64,000 nucleotides of DNA from Incurvaria masculella. Taxonomy: Eukaryota; Arthropoda; Insecta; Lepidoptera; Incurvariidae. Where the stretch lies: positions 4,921,001 to 4,985,000 of the forward strand of contig OX335652.1 of assembly GCA_946894095.1 (NCBI GenBank), in the 5' to 3' direction. Below the pieces are notes generated by a model. That model had not been told where the DNA came from, did no database searches, and saw only the letters and a list, made by a program, of their open reading frames with translations. This document shows positions 63,808-64,000 of the stretch, piece by piece. The stretch's first letter is position 1. Every line of letters begins with the position of its first letter. Position numbers and translations under genes: made by a program.

Positions 63808-64000
63808 ATGGGGGGAACGGCAGAACGTCTAATATGCAGATCGTATAATGTCATATTTTAACAAAATTTTAAAACCATGCACAACGTATAATCGGCAGAT
63901 CGTATAATTTTATACGTAGTGCATGAAGAAGTTTAAAAAATTAAATTACCTATTTCTCCATGCATAACGTATAATAGTCACAACGTATAATATTATGATC
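63808..64000. repeat. Cluster of ACGTATAAT-type motifs at the window edge
   Basis: About seven motif variants (GATCGTATAAT, CAACGTATAAT) with GCAGATCGTATAAT and CCATGCAC blocks; inverted relative of 15490-15765. Continues beyond the window. Confidence 0.65.

Overview
This is a stretch of insect nuclear DNA, most likely from a moth or butterfly. It has spliced genes with canonical GT/AG introns, very little coding sequence, and a dense load of repeats. The most frequent repeat carries a (GTCC/GTCY)n microsatellite between fixed ends and occurs about 20 times here, whole or broken; repeats of this design are typical of Lepidoptera. No bacterial, phage or CRISPR content is visible.

Three host genes can be reconstructed. 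(1) On the minus strand at 717-2036 is a two-exon HIG1-domain protein of the HIGD2A type (113 residues), a mitochondrial respiratory-chain assembly factor. (2) On the plus strand from 5215 to 42199 is a gene with three alternative first coding exons (5215, 12735, 37793). All three end in the same splice phase and fit five shared exons (38370-42199), giving proteins of 302 or 313 residues. I do not firmly recognise the family; the C-terminal layout loosely recalls p33MONOX/KIAA1191. The third first exon has a textbook promoter (CCAAT, CRE, TATA). (3) On the plus strand at 55389-59685 is a complete four-exon threonine aspartase (TASP1, 375 residues) with the catalytic Thr at residue 179.

Between 42 and 55 kb lies a pile of TTAA-flanked MITEs, (GTCY)n elements and a 100-bp inverted-tandem array, followed by an apparently intact non-LTR retrotransposon (about 49.94-55.22 kb). 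Its ORF1 (414 aa, three CCHC knuckles) overlaps ORF2 (1245 aa; endonuclease, reverse transcriptase, RNase H) as TAATG. A nearly full-length mariner with a broken transposase is at 24992-26280. A second, internally deleted mariner at 61760-63346 sits inside a foldback element and itself carries two later insertions.

Unusual repeat structures: a 51-bp minisatellite (7593-8440) whose every unit carries a tRNA T-arm/B-box-like palindrome and whose units alternate between two types; a 12-unit array of about 79-bp tRNA-like units each ending in a T-run (23082-24315); an exactly 100-bp-periodic array that reverses orientation (47826-48710); clusters of an ATTATACGT motif near 15.5 kb and at the right edge; and several foldback MITE families. 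The long ORFs over the minisatellite arise because 51 is a multiple of 3 and should not be read as genes.
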